DNA of 64,000 nt from Piscinibacterium candidicorallinum (lineage in GTDB: Bacteria; Pseudomonadota; Gammaproteobacteria; Burkholderiales; Burkholderiaceae_C), in NCBI RefSeq assembly GCF_047549485.1, contig NZ_CP180191.1:806001-870000 (forward strand), given 5' to 3'. The notes under the pieces are model-generated. The model was not told the origin of the DNA. It made no database searches and saw only the letters and a program-made list of their open reading frames with translations. Positions 1-7,520 of the stretch are shown here, in pieces. Positions within the stretch are counted from its first letter, which is position 1. Each line of letters starts with the position of its first letter. A program made the position numbers and the translations under genes.

Positions 1-89
1 CGCGAACGGCGGCGGGCGGACTTTGGCGTGCCGCGTCGCTCAGAGGGCGGCTCGCTCAGGCGCGGCGGGCTGGCGGGAGCGTTGCTCAT
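1..89 (-). CDS. nusB: Transcription antitermination factor NusB, N-terminal fragment
   Basis: Only the first 29 codons are inside the window; the gene runs off the left edge. The minus-strand ATG at 89 overlaps the ribH stop codon in an ATGA tetranucleotide, so translation is probably coupled to ribH. The visible peptide is a Pro/Ser-rich leader followed by TPKSARRRSR, which matches the start of betaproteobacterial NusB just before its RNA-binding helical domain. NusB binds boxA RNA together with NusE (S10) and promotes antitermination of rRNA operons. The order ribBA-ribH-nusB is standard in Burkholderiales. The identification rests on this short motif plus context. Confidence 0.8.
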   Translation of the reverse strand, partial: MSNAPASPPRLSEPPSERRGTPKSARRRS

Positions 90-556
90 TGCGCCTCGCC
101 TTCGTCGTTCAATGCGAAGGCCATGTTGGCCATTTCGACGGCGACCTGCGCGCAGTCCGCGCCCTTGCTGATGCGTGCGTAGGCCTGCTCGTCCGTCTCG
201 CAGGTCAGCACGCCGTTGGCGATCACGATGCCTTCATCGAGCGACACGCGCGTGATGCCTGCGGCCATCTCGTTGCTCACGACTTCAAAGTGATAGGTCT
301 CGCCGCGCACCACGGCGCCCAGAGCGATCAGCGCGTCAAAGGCGCCGGTACGTGCGAGCTGCTGGCAGGCCAGCGGAATTTCCAGCGCACCTGGCACGGT
401 GATGAGTGTGATGTCCTCATCGGCCACGCCCAGGCGCTTGAGTTCGGCCAGGGCAGAGTCGCGCAGGGCGACGCAGATACCTTCGTTGAAGCGGGCCTGC
501 ACGATGGCGATGGACAGGCCTTCGCCGTCCAGATCGGGTTCGAGGGTGTCGATCAT
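86..556 (-). CDS. ribH: 6,7-dimethyl-8-ribityllumazine synthase
   Basis: This 156-residue protein condenses 5-amino-6-ribitylaminouracil with 3,4-dihydroxy-2-butanone 4-phosphate to give the lumazine precursor of riboflavin, normally as an icosahedral or decameric cytosolic complex. The family signatures are present: the aromatic-substrate strand IAIVQARFNEGIC near residue 16, the VPGALEIP segment near residue 54, and the ALGAVVRGETYHFEVV segment around residues 79-94, which carries the catalytic His. The length is normal for the family. It lies 9 bp downstream of ribBX and overlaps nusB by 4 bp, so the three genes form one minus-strand operon. Confidence 0.97.
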   Translation of the reverse strand: MIDTLEPDLDGEGLSIAIVQARFNEGICVALRDSALAELKRLGVADEDITLITVPGALEIPLACQQLARTGAFDALIALGAVVRGETYHFEVVSNEMAAGITRVSLDEGIVIANGVLTCETDEQAYARISKGADCAQVAVEMANMAFALNDEGEAQ

Positions 557-565
557 TCTTCTTCC

Positions 566-1681
566 TTATTCCACGTAACCCGTGACTTGCAGATCAAAGC
601 CGGCCATGGAGGGCATCTTTCGCGGCTTGGCCAGCAGCTTCATCTTGCCCACATTCAGCGCCTTGAGGATCTGTGCGCCGATGCCGTAGGTGCGCAGGTC
701 CATGCGGTACTGGATCGTGCTGCCGCTGGCAAAGCCCTTGGCATCCACTTCGGCCAAGGCCTCGAACTGGTTCTGCAGATGGTCTGCAGTCTCGCCGCAA
801 TTGAGCAGCACCAGCACGCCCTGCGGCGCCTTGGACAGCTCAGCCAGCGCGCGGTCCACCGGCCAGGAGTGGCTGGACGTGCGGGTGTCGATCAGATCCA
901 GCACCGACAGCGGCTCATGCACGCGAACGAGGGTCTCGACTTCGTGGTTGATCGGGCCCTTGACCAGCGCCAGGTGGCCTGCGCCACCCGTCTTGTCGCG
1001 GAACATCACGGCCTCGAACTCGCCGTGGTGGGTACGGACCTTGCGGCTCGCCACGCGCGACACGAGGCTCTCATTGGCGGCGCGGTACTGGATCAGGTCG
1101 GCAATCGTGCCGATCTTCAAGCCGTGTTCGGCGGCGTACTCCATCAGGTCCGGCAGGCGGGCCATGGTGCCGTCGTCCTTCATGATCTCGCAGATCACGG
1201 CGGCTGGCGTGAGTCCGGCCATCGCGGTCAGGTCGCAGCCCGCTTCGGTGTGGCCGGCGCGGATCAGCACGCCGCCTTCCACTGCACGCACCGGGAAGAT
1301 GTGGCCGGGCTGCACGATATCACCAGGCACAGCGTCGGCCGCCACCGCGGTGCGGATGGTGTGAGCGCGGTCTGCGGCGGAGATGCCGGTCGTCACGCCT
1401 TCGGCCGCTTCAATCGAGAGCGTAAAGTTCGTGCCGGTGCGGGTGCCGTTGTTGCTGACCATCAGGGGCAGATTGAGCTGGCGGCAGCGCTCGCCGGTCA
1501 GCGTCAGACAGATCAGCCCGCGGGCATGCTTGGCCATGAAGTTGATGGCCTCGGGGGTGACGTGATCGGCCGCCAGGACGAGGTCGCCCTCGTTTTCGCG
1601 GTCTTCTTCGTCGACCAGAATCACCATGCGACCGGCCTTGAGTTCGGCAACGATCTCCGGCGTGGATGAAATGCGTGTCAT
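566..1681 (-). CDS. ribBX: 3,4-dihydroxy-2-butanone 4-phosphate synthase with degenerate GTP cyclohydrolase II domain (RibBX type)
   Basis: The N-terminal half (about residues 1-200) is a complete RibB domain, with VDEEDRENEGD at the metal/substrate site and RAGHTEAGCDL further on. It converts ribulose 5-phosphate to the four-carbon riboflavin precursor. The C-terminal half has the overall layout of GTP cyclohydrolase II (RTHHGEF, QYRMDLRTYGIGAQIL), but the zinc-binding region that normally reads like HSECxTGD...RCDCG is HEPLSVLDLIDTRTSSHSW here, with no cysteines. GTP cyclohydrolase II activity is therefore unlikely, as in the RibBX proteins described from other proteobacteria; a separate RibA should exist elsewhere. 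I chose the ATG at 1681 (MTRISS...); an in-frame ATG at 1690 would add three residues. It heads the rib operon. Confidence 0.9.
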   Translation of the reverse strand: MTRISSTPEIVAELKAGRMVILVDEEDRENEGDLVLAADHVTPEAINFMAKHARGLICLTLTGERCRQLNLPLMVSNNGTRTGTNFTLSIEAAEGVTTGISAADRAHTIRTAVAADAVPGDIVQPGHIFPVRAVEGGVLIRAGHTEAGCDLTAMAGLTPAAVICEIMKDDGTMARLPDLMEYAAEHGLKIGTIADLIQYRAANESLVSRVASRKVRTHHGEFEAVMFRDKTGGAGHLALVKGPINHEVETLVRVHEPLSVLDLIDTRTSSHSWPVDRALAELSKAPQGVLVLLNCGETADHLQNQFEALAEVDAKGFASGSTIQYRMDLRTYGIGAQILKALNVGKMKLLAKPRKMPSMAGFDLQVTGYVE

Positions 1682-1721
1682 GCCCAGCATTCTACCGGGC
1701 GCCCCTTGTACGGCCGGAACG

Positions 1722-1785
1722 GCTTTCCGCAGTATTCATGCGGGTTTTCAGGCGATTTGCCTTGGAAAGCCGCACCAGACAAGCG
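1722..1785. repeat. Half copy of a dispersed hairpin repeat, family 1, copy A
   Basis: This lies in the divergent intergenic region between ribBX and the comEA-like gene. Bases 1750-1769 are identical, over 20 nt, to 7549-7568 in the full-length hairpin element. The flanking ATTCATGCG (1734-1742) and CCAGACAAGCG (1775-1785) match the other arm of that element with the same spacing. The arm begins with a GCTTTCCGC box at 1722. Only one arm seems to be present, so this is a partial or decayed copy. Confidence 0.6.
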
Positions 1786-1927
1786 TCTTGCAATTCGCAT
1801 GCATCTCGCAAGACTTTTTCGACTTTCAGCGCTTGAAGTGCCGGTGCCTATACCGAATCATCCGGCTGCGGCAGGCGTTTATCTACGGCACGCGTGCCGC
1901 GCACCCACTACCCCGACGGGAGGATCC

Positions 1928-2230
1928 ATGAAGAAGTTTGCTGCGCTCATCACTGCTGCCCTGCTAGCCGCCAGCCTGCCCGTGCTGGCCAAGGACGAGA
2001 AGAAGCCTGCCGCCGATGCCAAGGCCGCGCCCGCTGCCATGGCCCAGGTGGACCTGAACAGCGCCACCAAGGAAGAACTCATGAAGCTCGACGGCATCGG
2101 CGAAGCCCGCGCTGACGCCATCATCAAGGGCCGCCCGTACAAGGGCAAGGACGAGCTCGTTGCAAAAAAGGTCCTGCCCAAGGCTGTGTACGACAAGATC
2201 AAGGACAAGATCATCGCCAAGCAGAAGTAA
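1928..2230 (+). CDS. ComEA-like helix-hairpin-helix DNA-binding protein
   Basis: A 100-residue exported protein. Residues 1-19 form a signal peptide (MKKF, hydrophobic core, VLA) followed by a Lys/Ala-rich linker. Residues about 40-95 form the ComEA-type helix-hairpin-helix domain: VDLNSATKEELMKLDGIGEARADAII, then a second part ending KDKIIAKQK. In naturally competent bacteria such proteins bind incoming DNA in the periplasm; short single-domain versions like this are common in betaproteobacteria, and their role in competence is inferred. The ATG at 1928 has a GGGAGGA ribosome site directly upstream and begins the signal peptide; a longer frame from 1706 has no such support. A hairpin terminator follows. 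Confidence 0.9.
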   Translation: MKKFAALITAALLAASLPVLAKDEKKPAADAKAAPAAMAQVDLNSATKEELMKLDGIGEARADAIIKGRPYKGKDELVAKKVLPKAVYDKIKDKIIAKQK

Positions 2231-2246
2231 GCGGTGCGGCCGCTGC

Positions 2247-2290
2247 AAACGGGTCGTCTGGCAGTCGCCGGCCGACCCGTTTTGCTTTGT
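2247..2290 (+). terminator. Rho-independent terminator after the comEA-like gene
   Basis: A 10-bp perfect stem pairs AAACGGGTCG (2247-2256) with CGACCCGTTT (2273-2282), with a 16-nt loop, followed by a T-rich run (TTTGCTTTGT). It starts 16 bp after the stop codon and separates the gene from pth, whose start lies 15 bp further on. Confidence 0.7.
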
Positions 2291-2304
2291 TAACCTGCCG
2301 CCCC

Positions 2305-2901
2305 ATGCCCAGTTCCACCCCCATCGAACTGTTCGTCGGCCTCGGCAACCCCGGCCCGGAGTACGAACAGACGCGCCACAACGCCGGCTTCTGGTTCATC
2401 GACAACCTCGCGCATCGGCTCAACATCCGCATGGCCGTGGAGCGCGGCTTCAACGCGGAGTTCGGCCGCGGCAAGGTCAACGGGCGTGATGTGTTTCTGG
2501 TGAAGCCGCTGACCTACATGAACCGCAGCGGGCAGAGCGTCAGCGCCGTGATGCGCTTCTACAAGCTCACCGCAGCCCAGCTGCTGGTGATCCATGACGA
2601 GCTGGATCTGCTGCCAGGCACGGTCAAGATGAAGAAAGGCGGCGGCAACGGCGGCCACAATGGCCTGAAGGACATTCAGGCCCACCTGAACACGCCGGAC
2701 TACTGGCGCCTGCGCCTGGGCATCGGCCACCCCCGCACCCTGGCGCTGCAGCAGGAGGTGGTGGACTTTGTGCTGCACCGCCCGAGCCGCGAGCACCTCA
2801 CGCAGATCGAAGGCGTGATCGACCGCGCGCTGGATGTGATGCCCGATGCGATGGCCGGCGAGGTGGATCGGGCGGTGATGAAGCTGCATTCCGCGGCCTG
2901 A
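2305..2901 (+). CDS. pth: Peptidyl-tRNA hydrolase
   Basis: This 198-residue cytosolic enzyme releases tRNA from peptidyl-tRNA that has dropped off the ribosome. Family motifs are clear: FVGLGNPGPEYEQTRHNAGFW at the N-terminus (with the catalytic His in TRHNAG), LVKPLTYMNRSGQSV around residue 65, IHDELDL with the conserved Asp near residue 95, and GGGNGGHNGLKDI near residue 112. The ATG at 2305 was chosen; a TTG at 2287 would add six residues and lies in the preceding terminator. In many relatives pth sits between rplY and ychF; here ychF is 7 kb away. Confidence 0.97.
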   Translation: MPSSTPIELFVGLGNPGPEYEQTRHNAGFWFIDNLAHRLNIRMAVERGFNAEFGRGKVNGRDVFLVKPLTYMNRSGQSVSAVMRFYKLTAAQLLVIHDELDLLPGTVKMKKGGGNGGHNGLKDIQAHLNTPDYWRLRLGIGHPRTLALQQEVVDFVLHRPSREHLTQIEGVIDRALDVMPDAMAGEVDRAVMKLHSAA

Positions 2902-2934
2902 GCAGATCGCGAGCAGCCACAGGATGCGCGCCCA

Positions 2935-3615
2935 ATGAACGTATTGGACGAAGCGCGGCGTTTCTTCGCTTTCCTGCAATCGCCGTCAGCAACGCGCAGG
3001 CTGGAAGCGCTCGATACCCGTCAGTCGGCTCGCCTGCTGGTTCTGGCGGCGCTTGTGCTGGCCGCCGTGTATGCGGTGGCCGTGCCATTTCAACAGCGCG
3101 TGGCCATCGCCCACGGCGCGACCAACCTGTTCGATGACGGCTCGATCCCTCAGGGCGTGATCATCACGCTGGCGTTGGTCATGGTGCCGATCGAAGAGCT
3201 CATCTTCAGGCTGTGGATGCGGCGCCCGCGGGCATTGCCGCTGTGTGCGGGTGGCGCAGCCCTGCTCATGACTCTCTCGTTCGGGCCGGCCGGCCAGATG
3301 ACGAACTGGCTGGCTTTTGGCGCTTTCGGCATGGGCTGCGTGATCTGGGCGCGTGTGCGCAAGCTGCCGCCGGACGGCCCCTATGAGGCCTGGCTGAGCC
3401 GGCACTTCGGGCTGTGGGTCTGGGGTTCGATCCTGCTCTTTGCCGGGCTTCACCTGAGCAACTGGACGGTCGACACGCTGTCGCCCGCGGTTCTTGCGCT
3501 CGTGCTCCCCCAGCTGGCGCTTGGCCTGATGGCCAGCTTTGTGTGCCTGCGCGCCGGCTTTCGTTGGGCAGTGGCGCTGCACTTCGCCAATAACTTGTTC
3601 GCCTTGACGCTCTGA
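2935..3615 (+). CDS. CPBP-family intramembrane metalloprotease-like protein
   Basis: A 226-residue membrane protein with several predicted membrane-spanning stretches (about residues 33-50, 75-95, 102-120, 160-180 and 185-205). The three signatures of CPBP (Abi/Rce1-like) intramembrane proteases are all present in order: EELIFR (EExxxR) near residue 88, FAGLH (FxxxH) near residue 168 and HFANN (HxxxN) near residue 216. Members cleave or process membrane-associated substrates, and some act in bacteriocin immunity; the substrate here is unknown. It begins 33 bp after pth and is followed by the two caspase-like paralogues. Confidence 0.8.
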   Translation: MNVLDEARRFFAFLQSPSATRRLEALDTRQSARLLVLAALVLAAVYAVAVPFQQRVAIAHGATNLFDDGSIPQGVIITLALVMVPIEELIFRLWMRRPRALPLCAGGAALLMTLSFGPAGQMTNWLAFGAFGMGCVIWARVRKLPPDGPYEAWLSRHFGLWVWGSILLFAGLHLSNWTVDTLSPAVLALVLPQLALGLMASFVCLRAGFRWAVALHFANNLFALTL

Positions 3616-3694
3616 GGGGGCTCGCCCGCTTTTGGGGATAGACGTCCGAGGCAGCACGGGCTGAACTGCGCAGAGTCTGCTCACGGAGCTGCGC

Positions 3695-4423
3695 ATGTTC
3701 TTCCTGCCCCAACCTTCGATGGTCATCCAGGCGGCCGATGTGCCGTGGCGCTATCAGATGGACTACACGCCGCCATTCGTCGCGCCGACGGCAACACTCG
3801 ACGACATCATCGCCACGATTCGCGGTGTCTTCGAGCCTGCGCGCGGCACGCCGCCACCGGCGCGCATGCATGCGCTGGTGCTCAACGCGCACGGACAACC
3901 GGCGCAGATTGGGCTGGGGAGCGAGTTCATCACTGCGAGCAATGTGCAGCGATTTGCCCGGGCCATCCGTGACCGGTTCTCGGTGATCTACATCATGAGC
4001 TGCCTGACCGGCCGCATCCAAGCCGGGACGGTGACCTACAGTCGTCGGCCGCGCTGGGGCGGAGAAACGGGCTGGGGGCCCTGGCGAAGCGCGCCCGTCA
4101 CCGACTGCTTTTCGATTGTTGCCGGCGATGGACACCATTTCTGCCAGGTGCTGGCACACGACGCCCGCGCTGAAGTGCACGCAGGTACCGAGGTGCAGGT
4201 CCACAGCCTGGACTACCGGGTCTTTCCGCGCGGCTGGATTGATGAGTACGAAGGCCGTGAGGTGGTGTACGACGCCACAGGGCGTCTGATCGCCCAGCGA
4301 GTACGCCCCAGTTATGACGACGAGCGCGATCGCAGCATGGACGGCCCCGCGATGGACCCCGGCCGCTGCGATGTGCACGACATGAGTGGCACCACCTGGT
4401 GCCGCATTCCTGCCCCCCGCTGA
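3695..4423 (+). CDS. Caspase-clan-like (DUF4347-like) protein, copy 1
   Basis: A 242-residue protein with no signal peptide or membrane segment. It is a clear paralogue of the next gene. The central part shows a strand ending in NAHG (His66) followed by QIGLG, and 37 residues later IMSCLTGRI (Cys103). A later segment reads FCQVLAHDARAEVHAGTE. This pattern of SHG-like, GC/SC-like and ADVxAST-like blocks resembles DUF4347, a domain with the His/Cys geometry of clan CD (caspase-like) peptidases. DUF4347 is usually the N-terminal part of very large adhesins; here it stands alone. Peptidase activity is an inference. The start at 3695 gives an N-terminus (MFFLPQPSMVIQAAD) parallel to that of the paralogue. 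Confidence 0.55.
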   Translation: MFFLPQPSMVIQAADVPWRYQMDYTPPFVAPTATLDDIIATIRGVFEPARGTPPPARMHALVLNAHGQPAQIGLGSEFITASNVQRFARAIRDRFSVIYIMSCLTGRIQAGTVTYSRRPRWGGETGWGPWRSAPVTDCFSIVAGDGHHFCQVLAHDARAEVHAGTEVQVHSLDYRVFPRGWIDEYEGREVVYDATGRLIAQRVRPSYDDERDRSMDGPAMDPGRCDVHDMSGTTWCRIPAPR

Positions 4424-4434
4424 AAGAGACACAG

Positions 4435-5130
4435 ATGTTCCGAGTCCCGCAGCCCGCAGTCGTCATTCAAGCAGCGGATCTCCCGTGGCTGTACCGCATG
4501 GACTACACGCCCCCACCGATTCCGTCCACGGCTGGCCTAGACGCCGTGATCGCCGCGGCACTTTCACCCTTTGTATCGCGCCCCGGGGTCGCCGCGCCGA
4601 CACGCTTGACCAGCCTGGTCATCAGTGCCCACGGGCAAGCCGGCCAGATCGGGCTGGGCCGGGAGCACATCCATGCTGGCAACGTGCGGGCCTTCGCCGA
4701 CGCGATCGCGAACCGCTTCAAGAGCATCTTCATCCTGAGCTGCAATGTGGCGCGTATCCAGGCCACCGAGGTGCCCTACTTCAACCATCCGCGCTGGGGC
4801 CCGGGTGCCCAGCCAGTGCGCATGCGCTTTTTGCCAGGCGACGGTCACCACTTCTGCAGTCTGCTTGCGCAGCGCGCCCACGCAGATGTGCATGCGTCCA
4901 CCGAGCCGCAGGCGCATGGGCAGAATCGGTTGGTGTTTCCCGAAGGCTGGGTGGACGACTATGAGGGCCTCTACCTGGTCTACGGCGTCTCCGGGCGTCT
5001 GATTCATCAGCGCAGGCGGCCGGGTTTCGATGATGTTGCAAGCCAGAACCGCGAGTTTGAAGGCTGGTCTGTCCGGTCGCACCGGAATCCACAACTCCCT
5101 TCCGACTTCCACGTCTTGCAGGGCAACTGA
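4435..5130 (+). CDS. Caspase-clan-like (DUF4347-like) protein, copy 2
   Basis: A 231-residue tandem paralogue of the preceding gene, starting 11 bp after it with a GAAAGAG ribosome site. The N-terminus MFRVPQPAVVIQAAD aligns with copy 1, and the putative catalytic pair falls at identical positions: SAHG with His66 and LSCNVARI with Cys103. The C-terminal half carries FCSLLAQRAHADVHASTE, the best match to the TGADVAASTD block of DUF4347 domains, then VFPEGWVDDYEG, also shared with copy 1. The C-terminal tails diverge completely after about residue 200, suggesting different partners or substrates. Function is unknown. An alternative in-frame ATG at 4399 would overlap copy 1 and lacks support. 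Confidence 0.55.
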   Translation: MFRVPQPAVVIQAADLPWLYRMDYTPPPIPSTAGLDAVIAAALSPFVSRPGVAAPTRLTSLVISAHGQAGQIGLGREHIHAGNVRAFADAIANRFKSIFILSCNVARIQATEVPYFNHPRWGPGAQPVRMRFLPGDGHHFCSLLAQRAHADVHASTEPQAHGQNRLVFPEGWVDDYEGLYLVYGVSGRLIHQRRRPGFDDVASQNREFEGWSVRSHRNPQLPSDFHVLQGN

Positions 5131-5178
5131 TCTGTCGTGCAGGGCAAGGTGATGTACACGTTTGGCTAGCATCGCCGG

Positions 5179-6273
5179 ATGCCCCGATCCTCGCATCCCT
5201 TCCGCCTGCTGGCCGGCCGCAAGGCCCTCAATCAGATCCGTGAATACGGCCTGCGTGCGCAGGACGTGGCCTGCCTGCCTGCGGCGGCAGGTGGCCCCAA
5301 GGGTTTGATCCTCAACCCGCTGGACAAGTACCTGTTCGGCACCTGGCTGGCTGCGGCGCCGCGCCGGCGCGAGCTGATCGGCGCCTCGATTGGCGCCTGG
5401 CGCATGGCCTGTGGTGCCGCGGCCGATCCGGTGCAGGCCTTGGATGATCTGGCACGCTGCTACATCGAGGAGCAGCGCTACACCGGCAAGCCTGACAGCC
5501 GCGAAATCTCGCGTGTTGCGCGCACCCTGCTCGAAGGTGTGGTGCTGCCGCGGCGCGAGGCCATGCTCAGTCATCCGCAGCATCGGCTGCAGGTGCTGGT
5601 CAACCGCGGGTGCGGGCCGCTGGGGCCAGGCAGCACGGCGCACAAGCGCGGCTTTGCGCAGGCGGCACTGGCCAATGCCGTGGGCCGCAGGCGGCTGGCG
5701 GGCTACATGGAGCGCTTCATCTTCCACGGCGACGCCGGCGTGGCGCCACTCTTCGAGACGCGATTTGATGCCTTCGCGAATCACAAAGTGCGGTTCAACG
5801 AGCGCAACTTCGACGACGCCATGGTCGCCACCGGCTCCATTCCGCTCGTGCTCGATGCCGTGAAGGACATTGCTGACGCACCGCCCGGCTGGTACTGGGA
5901 CGGCGGCATCATCGACTACCACCTGCACCTGCCCTACGACCGGCTGGATGGCCTGACGCTCTATCCGCACTTCTCGCCCAGCATCACGCCCGGCTGGCTG
6001 GACAAGTTTGCGCCCTGGCGCAAAGCCCACAAAGACGCCAACCGCCATTGGCTCGACACCCTGGTGCTGGTGTGCCCGAGCGAAAGCTTCGTGGCCTCAC
6101 TGCCGGGCGGCAGCATCCCGGACCGCAAGGACTTTCAGCGCTTCGGACCCAACTGGCAGGCGCGCGAGGCCAAGTGGAGGCCGGCGATTGCGCAGGCACA
6201 GGCAATGGCGGATGCCTGGCACGAGCTGGCTGCACGTGAGGCCTTTGCTGACGTGGTGGAGCCGCTGTACTGA
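5179..6273 (+). CDS. Patatin-like phospholipase family protein
   Basis: A 364-residue protein with the patatin catalytic layout: an oxyanion-hole loop AAAGGPKGL (about residue 37), the nucleophile elbow GASIGAW (GxSxG, about residue 71) and the aspartate motif WDGGIIDYH (DGG, about residue 238). The family acts as Ser/Asp lipid acyl hydrolases. There is no signal peptide, so it is probably cytosolic or peripheral at the inner membrane. It starts 48 bp after the second caspase-like gene, on the same strand, and could share its transcript. Substrate and physiological role are not evident. Confidence 0.8.
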   Translation: MPRSSHPFRLLAGRKALNQIREYGLRAQDVACLPAAAGGPKGLILNPLDKYLFGTWLAAAPRRRELIGASIGAWRMACGAAADPVQALDDLARCYIEEQRYTGKPDSREISRVARTLLEGVVLPRREAMLSHPQHRLQVLVNRGCGPLGPGSTAHKRGFAQAALANAVGRRRLAGYMERFIFHGDAGVAPLFETRFDAFANHKVRFNERNFDDAMVATGSIPLVLDAVKDIADAPPGWYWDGGIIDYHLHLPYDRLDGLTLYPHFSPSITPGWLDKFAPWRKAHKDANRHWLDTLVLVCPSESFVASLPGGSIPDRKDFQRFGPNWQAREAKWRPAIAQAQAMADAWHELAAREAFADVVEPLY

Positions 6274-6316
6274 GTCGCCGCGCGCGCTGCGCTTTTGCTG
6301 CAAGGGCGCCGAGCGC

Positions 6317-6751
6317 CTAGGCTGCCGCTTCGCCGGGCGCGGTCTTCTCGATCAGCCGGTCCCGATACTTCGCCGTGAAGCGCAGCCAATGCCCCTGCTG
6401 GGTGATGCGATGCCACACAGCGCGCTTCTCGATGAGGCCCATGCCGGTCCAGCGCGTGACTTCATCGAAGCTGCGGCCGCAGCCGCTGCAGTGTTCGTCG
6501 CCCACGCTGGTGGAGCAGATGGCGATGCAGGGGGAGTCCGGCAGCGTGGCGGCCCATTGCTCGAAGGCGGACAGGGCTTCGAGCGAGCAGTCGGCCTCGT
6601 CTACCTGGGTGCTGCGCGCGGCAATCAGCTGCCCGTAGAGATCGGCCAAAGCATGGGTCTCGGCCGCGAGGTGGACCCCGTCGGGCGAGGGCGCGCGCTT
6701 GCGCCACCAGTTGATGGCGGCTTCGAGATCGTCGATGTGGATGCTGCTCAC
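6317..6751 (-). CDS. DUF3717/DUF1289 domain protein
   Basis: A 144-residue protein. Residues 1-70 begin IHIDDLEAAINWWR, typical of the DUF3717 helical domain. Residues about 74-100 carry the Cys-rich DUF1289 motif PCIAICSTSVGDEHCSGCGRS, with four cysteines that probably bind a metal, then FDEVTRWTGM. Proteins of this layout are common in Burkholderiales and have no established function. It lies 38 bp downstream of the SDR gene on the same strand. Confidence 0.75.
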   Translation of the reverse strand: MSSIHIDDLEAAINWWRKRAPSPDGVHLAAETHALADLYGQLIAARSTQVDEADCSLEALSAFEQWAATLPDSPCIAICSTSVGDEHCSGCGRSFDEVTRWTGMGLIEKRAVWHRITQQGHWLRFTAKYRDRLIEKTAPGEAAA

Positions 6752-6789
6752 TGCTTGAACTGCTTTCGGGTGTGGCGTTGCGGCCGGGC

Positions 6790-7488
6790 TCAGATGTGTC
6801 GGGTCAGGCCGCCATCGACGCGGATGTTCTGACCGGTGATGTAGGCGCCGCCCTCGCTCACCAGAAAGGCCACGGTCCTCGCGATCTCCTCGGCGCGGCC
6901 GTAGCGCTGCATCGGGATCTTGGCGCGGCGCTCTTCCTTCTCGGGCAGGCTGTCGATGAAGCCGGGCAGCACGTTGTTCATGCGGATGTTGTCCGCGGCA
7001 TAGCGGTCCGCAAAGATCTTGGTGAAGCTGGCGAGTGCGGCACGCATGGGCGCAGACACGGGGAAGGTGGCTTCCGGCTCGAAGGCCCAGGCCGTGGAGA
7101 TGTTCACGAATGCGCCGCCGCCCTTCATCTGCATCAGCGGCACTACCTTGCGCGCCAGCCGGATGACGGGGATCAGGATCGTGTCCAGGCCCTTGTGCCA
7201 GTCTTCGCTGGAAATCTCTAGCAGCTCTCCCTTGGGTGGGTGGGGGGCGGAGCTCACCACCGCATCAATGCGCCCGAACGCGCCCAGCGTGGCATCCACA
7301 GCGCGCTGCAGGTCGTCTTCATCCAACACGCTGCCCGTGATGCCGATGCCACCCAGCTTTTCGCCTAGCGCCTCACCCTTGCCGGAAGACGACATCACGG
7401 CCACCTGCCAGCCCTGGGCGGCGAGTTCCTTGGCGCAGGCCGCGCCCATGCCGGAGCCGGCGGCGGTAACGAGTGCGACTTTGGTCAT
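6790..7488 (-). CDS. SDR-family oxidoreductase with altered active site
   Basis: A 232-residue short-chain dehydrogenase/reductase with a Rossmann fold: cofactor-binding TAAGSGMG near residue 8 (in place of TGxxxGxG), the NISTAW strand carrying the catalytic Ser, NNVLPGFIDS, and the terminal YITGQNIRVDGG. The normal YxxxK catalytic pair is missing: the corresponding stretch reads VSAPMRAALASFTK, so Tyr aligns with Ser and Lys with Arg. It may be an SDR with a different catalytic arrangement, or a non-catalytic member. The reaction is unknown. The family resemblance is firm. Confidence 0.8.
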   Translation of the reverse strand: MTKVALVTAAGSGMGAACAKELAAQGWQVAVMSSSGKGEALGEKLGGIGITGSVLDEDDLQRAVDATLGAFGRIDAVVSSAPHPPKGELLEISSEDWHKGLDTILIPVIRLARKVVPLMQMKGGGAFVNISTAWAFEPEATFPVSAPMRAALASFTKIFADRYAADNIRMNNVLPGFIDSLPEKEERRAKIPMQRYGRAEEIARTVAFLVSEGGAYITGQNIRVDGGLTRHI

Positions 7489-7520
7489 GTGTGAGTCCGA
7501 ATCGGGGTGGGTTTCAAAGT

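Noticed and set aside
23..1669. 548-codon plus-strand frame across the rib genes
   Set aside because: It is antisense to ribH and ribBX, both of which have unambiguous family motifs.
1691..1927. FMN riboswitch upstream of ribBX
   Set aside because: I looked on the minus strand for the conserved RFN element blocks and saw none; the region holds a repeat copy instead.
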